A DNA stretch of 64,000 nucleotides from Micromonospora olivasterospora (GTDB lineage: Bacteria; Actinomycetota; Actinomycetes; Mycobacteriales; Micromonosporaceae), in assembly GCF_007830265.1 (NCBI RefSeq), contig NZ_VLKE01000001.1, positions 4,154,001-4,218,000 on the forward strand, given 5' to 3'. The number at the start of each line of letters is the position of its first letter. Position 1 is the first letter of the stretch. Under the pieces are notes generated by a model, which worked only from the letters and a program-made list of their open reading frames with translations, had not been told where the DNA came from and did no database searches. Below are positions 61,352 through 64,000 of the stretch, piece after piece. A program made the translations under genes and the position numbers.

Positions 61352-62674
61352 ATGAGTCAGTCCACCCTCACCCCGCCCGCCGTCGCGTCGCCGCGGCGGA
61401 TCGCCGCGCTCGCCCTGCCGGCCCTCGTGGTGCTCACCGCCGAGCCGCTCTACGTCCTGGTCGACACCGCTGTGGTCGGGCACCTGGGCCGGGTGCCGCT
61501 GGCCGCACTCGCCGTCGGCGGCACCGTGCTCACCCTCACCGCCTGGCTGGGCGGCGTGCTGGCGTACGGGATCACGGGGCGGGCGGCCCGCCGGTTCGGC
61601 TCCGGCGACCGGGCCGCGGCGGTGGCCGAGGGCGTCCAGGCGTCCTGGCTCGCGTTCGGGGTCGGGGTCCTCGTCGCGCTCGCCATGCAGGTCGGCGCCG
61701 GCCCGCTGGCGCGTACCCTCGGCGGGTCGGGCGAGGTGGCCACCGCGGCCGCGCAGTGGCTGCGCGCCGCGGCGCTGGGCGCCCCCGGCCTGATGCTCGC
61801 CGCCGCCGGCAACGGCTGGCTGCGCGGCGTGCAGGACATCCGCCGGCCGCTGTGGTTCGTCCTCGGCCCCAACCTGCTCTCCGCGCTGCTCTGCCCGCTG
61901 CTGGTCTACCCCGCCGGCCTCGGACTGGTCGGTTCCGCCGTGGCGAACGCCGTCGCCCAGACCATCTCCGGCAGCCTGTTCGCCGCCGCGCTCGTCCGCG
62001 AGCGGGTGCCCCTGCGCCCGCGCCCCCGGGTGATCCGCCAGCAGCTCGTGCTCAGCCGCGACCTGCTCGTCCGGGGGGTCGCCTTCCAGGCCAGCTTCCT
62101 GTCCGCCACGGCGGTCGCCGCCCGGTTCGGCGCGGCGGCGGTGGGCGCCCACCAGATCGCCGTACAGCTGTGGTTCTTCACCGCCCTGGTGCTCGACGCG
62201 CTCGCGATCGCCGCGCAGACCTTGATCGGGGCGGCGCTCGGGGCCGGCGACGCGGCCGGCGCCCGCGCCCTCGCTCGCCGGATCGCGCTGCTCGGCGCCG
62301 TCTGCGGCGTGGCGTTCGCGGTGCTGATCGCCGCCGGGGCGGGGATCGTGCCGTCGTGGTTCAGCTCCGATCCTCAGGTACGCGACCAGGCCATGGTCGC
62401 CTGGCCGTGGTTCGTGGCGTTGCAGCCGATCGGCGGCGTGGTGTTCGCCCTCGACGGGGTGCTGATCGGCGCGGGCGACGTCCGCTACCTGCGCAACCTC
62501 ACCATCGTCGCCGCGTTCGGGGGTTTCCTGCCGGCGATCTGGCTGACGTACGCGTTCGACCTGGGCCTGGGCGGGATCTGGGCGGGGCTGACGCTGTTCG
62601 TGGTGATCCGGCTGGCCGCCCTGCTGCTGCGGCTGCGCACCGGCGGCTGGGCGGTCGTCGGAGCCGTGCGCTGA
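61352..62674 (+). CDS. dinF: MATE-family efflux transporter (DinF-like)
   Basis: The 440-residue membrane protein has twelve helices in two similar halves: LALPALVVLTAEPLYVLVDT with VVGHLGRVPLAALAVGG, and a second-half copy of that pattern (VAFQASFLSATAVAARFGAA, VGAHQIAVQLWFF). This is the DinF branch of MATE Na+- or H+-coupled multidrug exporters. ATG 61352 is preferred; the frame is open from 61301. dinF between rbfA/nrnA and truB is a common actinobacterial order, here interrupted by the giant gene. Confidence 0.9.
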   Translation: MSQSTLTPPAVASPRRIAALALPALVVLTAEPLYVLVDTAVVGHLGRVPLAALAVGGTVLTLTAWLGGVLAYGITGRAARRFGSGDRAAAVAEGVQASWLAFGVGVLVALAMQVGAGPLARTLGGSGEVATAAAQWLRAAALGAPGLMLAAAGNGWLRGVQDIRRPLWFVLGPNLLSALLCPLLVYPAGLGLVGSAVANAVAQTISGSLFAAALVRERVPLRPRPRVIRQQLVLSRDLLVRGVAFQASFLSATAVAARFGAAAVGAHQIAVQLWFFTALVLDALAIAAQTLIGAALGAGDAAGARALARRIALLGAVCGVAFAVLIAAGAGIVPSWFSSDPQVRDQAMVAWPWFVALQPIGGVVFALDGVLIGAGDVRYLRNLTIVAAFGGFLPAIWLTYAFDLGLGGIWAGLTLFVVIRLAALLLRLRTGGWAVVGAVR

Positions 62675-62760
62675 GCGGCCCCCTTCCAACACCCGGCGGG
62701 CGGGCTCGGCCGTCAGGTCGGGCGGGGCGCGGTGGAGGGCGTCTGGCAGGCTTGGCGGTC

Positions 62761-63645
62761 GTGAGCGCAGACGGTCTGATCGTGGTGGACAAGCCCGGCG
62801 GCATGACGTCGCACGACGTGGTGGCGCGCATCCGCCGCCTGGCCCGCACCCGACGGGTCGGGCACGGCGGCACGCTGGACCCGATGGCCACCGGCGTGCT
62901 GGTGATCGGCGTGGGGCGGGCCACCCGGCTGCTCACGTACGTCATCGGCGCCGGGAAGAGCTACACGGCCACCGTCCGGCTCGGCCAGGCCACCGTCACC
63001 GACGACGCCGAGGGGGACGTGATCTCCACCACCCCGGCCGGCACGCTCACCGACGAGGCGGTCCGGTCGGCGTTCGCCGCCCTCACCGGCGAGATCGACC
63101 AGGTGCCGAGCGCGGTCAGCGCCATCAAGATCGACGGCCAGCGTGCCTACAAGCGGGTACGCGAGGGGGAGAGCGTCGAGCTGCCCGCGCGCCGGGTCAC
63201 CGTGAGTCGCCTCGACGTGCTGGCGATCCGCCGGGACACCCCCGACGTGGTCGACGTGGACATCGACGTGACCTGCTCCTCCGGGACGTACATCCGGGCC
63301 CTGGCCCGGGACGCGGGCCTGGCGCTCGGGGTCGGCGGGCACCTGACGGCGCTGCGCCGCACGGCCGTGGGCAACTTCACCCGCGCCGAGGCGGCGACCC
63401 TCGACGAACTGGAGCAGCGCGCGCCGGAGGTGGTCAACCTGCCGCTGGACGCCGCGGCGGGACGGTTCTTCCCGCGCCGGGACGCCAGCCCGGACGAGGC
63501 GAGGGTGCTGTCCCACGGCGGCCCGCTCGACCCGGCCGGCATCGCCGGGCCGTACGCGGTCTTCGGGCCCGGCGGCGGCCTGATCGCTATCGTCAGCGAG
63601 CGTGCCGGGCGGGCCCGGGCCGAGATCGTGCTCGCCCCGGCCTGA
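62761..63645 (+). CDS. truB: tRNA pseudouridine-55 synthase
   Basis: TruB makes pseudouridine 55 in the T arm of tRNAs. The 294-residue product has VDKPGGMTSHDVVARIRR, the catalytic Asp40 in GHGGTLDPMATGVL, KSYTATVRLG, VPSAVSAIKIDGQRAYKR and SGTYIRALARDAG. GTG 62761. Only about 60 bases separate it from ribF, so both are probably in one transcript. Confidence 0.96.
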   Translation: MSADGLIVVDKPGGMTSHDVVARIRRLARTRRVGHGGTLDPMATGVLVIGVGRATRLLTYVIGAGKSYTATVRLGQATVTDDAEGDVISTTPAGTLTDEAVRSAFAALTGEIDQVPSAVSAIKIDGQRAYKRVREGESVELPARRVTVSRLDVLAIRRDTPDVVDVDIDVTCSSGTYIRALARDAGLALGVGGHLTALRRTAVGNFTRAEAATLDELEQRAPEVVNLPLDAAAGRFFPRRDASPDEARVLSHGGPLDPAGIAGPYAVFGPGGGLIAIVSERAGRARAEIVLAPA

Positions 63646-63689
63646 CGGCGGGCGGGGCCGCGCGCCGGACCGCCCGGCGGTGGTAGCAG

Positions 63690-64000
63690 GGGAGGGAGCG
63701 TCTCATGCAGCGGTGGCGGGGGTACGAGGCGGCGCCCGGCGGCTGGGGCCGTTCGGTCGTCACCATCGGTGTCTTCGACGGGGTGCACCGGGGGCACCAG
63801 GCGACCATCGGGCACGCCGTGGCCCGGGCCCGGGAGCTGGGTGTGCGGTCGGTCGTGGTGACCTTCGACCCGCACCCGGCCGAGGTCGTCCGTCCGGGCT
63901 CGCACCCGGCGGTGCTCACGGAGCCGGCCCGCAAGGCGGAGCTGATCGAGGCGCTCGGCGTGGACGTGCTCTGCGTCGTGCCGTTCACCCCGGAGTTCTC
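63690..64000 (+). CDS. ribF: bifunctional riboflavin kinase/FAD synthetase (partial, 3' end outside window)
   Basis: ATG 63705 follows GGAGGGAG (63690-63697). The 98 residues present are the start of the FAD synthetase half: SVVTIGVFDGVHRGHQATIG with the nucleotidyltransferase GxFDGxHxGH motif, then VVTFDPHPAEVVRPGSHPAV and ELIEALGVDVLCVVPFTPEF. The riboflavin kinase half lies beyond the window. The order truB-ribF is conserved in Gram-positives. Confidence 0.93.

Overview
This window reads as high-GC actinobacterial chromosome, most likely Micromonosporaceae (Micromonospora-like). The evidence is the very high GC with strong third-position bias, frequent GTG starts and GTGA/ATGA overlaps, typical actinobacterial families (DUF5753/DUF397, DUF4439, SpoIIE-STAS, VIT), and the gene orders dxr-rip-ispG and rimP-nusA-ylxR-infB-DUF503-rbfA-nrnA-dinF-truB-ribF. 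The genus is an inference from remembered families; no search was run.

Layout. 1-3000: a DUF5753/DUF397 regulator pair, two small membrane proteins and a Uma2-type protein. 3012-6661: dxr, rip and ispG (MEP isoprenoid pathway plus a site-2 protease), tightly coupled. 6678-13150: an HxlR regulator facing a methyltransferase with an internal deletion, a GNAT acetyltransferase, a fused two-half ABC exporter broken by two apparent frameshifts, and a flavin oxidoreductase stub. 13185-19465: a dicarboxylate symporter, a DUF998 membrane protein, an internally deleted glutathionyl-hydroquinone reductase, a thiolase and a PAS-GGDEF-EAL protein. 19840-23477: glutamine-synthetase-like ligase, aldehyde dehydrogenase and SDR, probably an amine-utilisation route. 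23616-28870: SpoIIE phosphatase facing a STAS protein, map, a VIT transporter and a nucleotidyltransferase-like gene. 29006-34147: a PadR-controlled ABC system and a Tat-lipoprotein/DUF4439 pair. 34303-43504: the transcription/translation cluster followed by small membrane proteins, a 29-codon gene and a P-loop kinase-like gene.

The most unusual feature is a single uninterrupted 5,716-codon gene at 44092-61242, lying between nrnA and dinF/truB. It is preceded by a frameshifted transposase remnant and a truncated small gene with a strong ribosome binding site. The protein looks like a giant secreted polymorphic-toxin-type protein. It has a CpnT-like N-terminus, a papain-like candidate centre (Cys939/His1030/Asp1050), repeated beta modules and OTU-like modules that have lost the catalytic Cys, a perfect HExxHxxGxxH site (3351-3361), an array of eleven ~105-residue tandem repeats, an OTU-like module that keeps Cys and His (5024/5298), and an unrecognised C-terminus. 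No immunity gene is visible beside it.

A second theme is damage to accessory genes. Seven reading-frame breaks in six genes are each repaired by adding one G to a G run, while every housekeeping gene and the giant gene stay open. Either the assembly undercalls G runs or these genes are really decaying or slipping. Two other genes carry clean internal deletions that cannot be explained this way.
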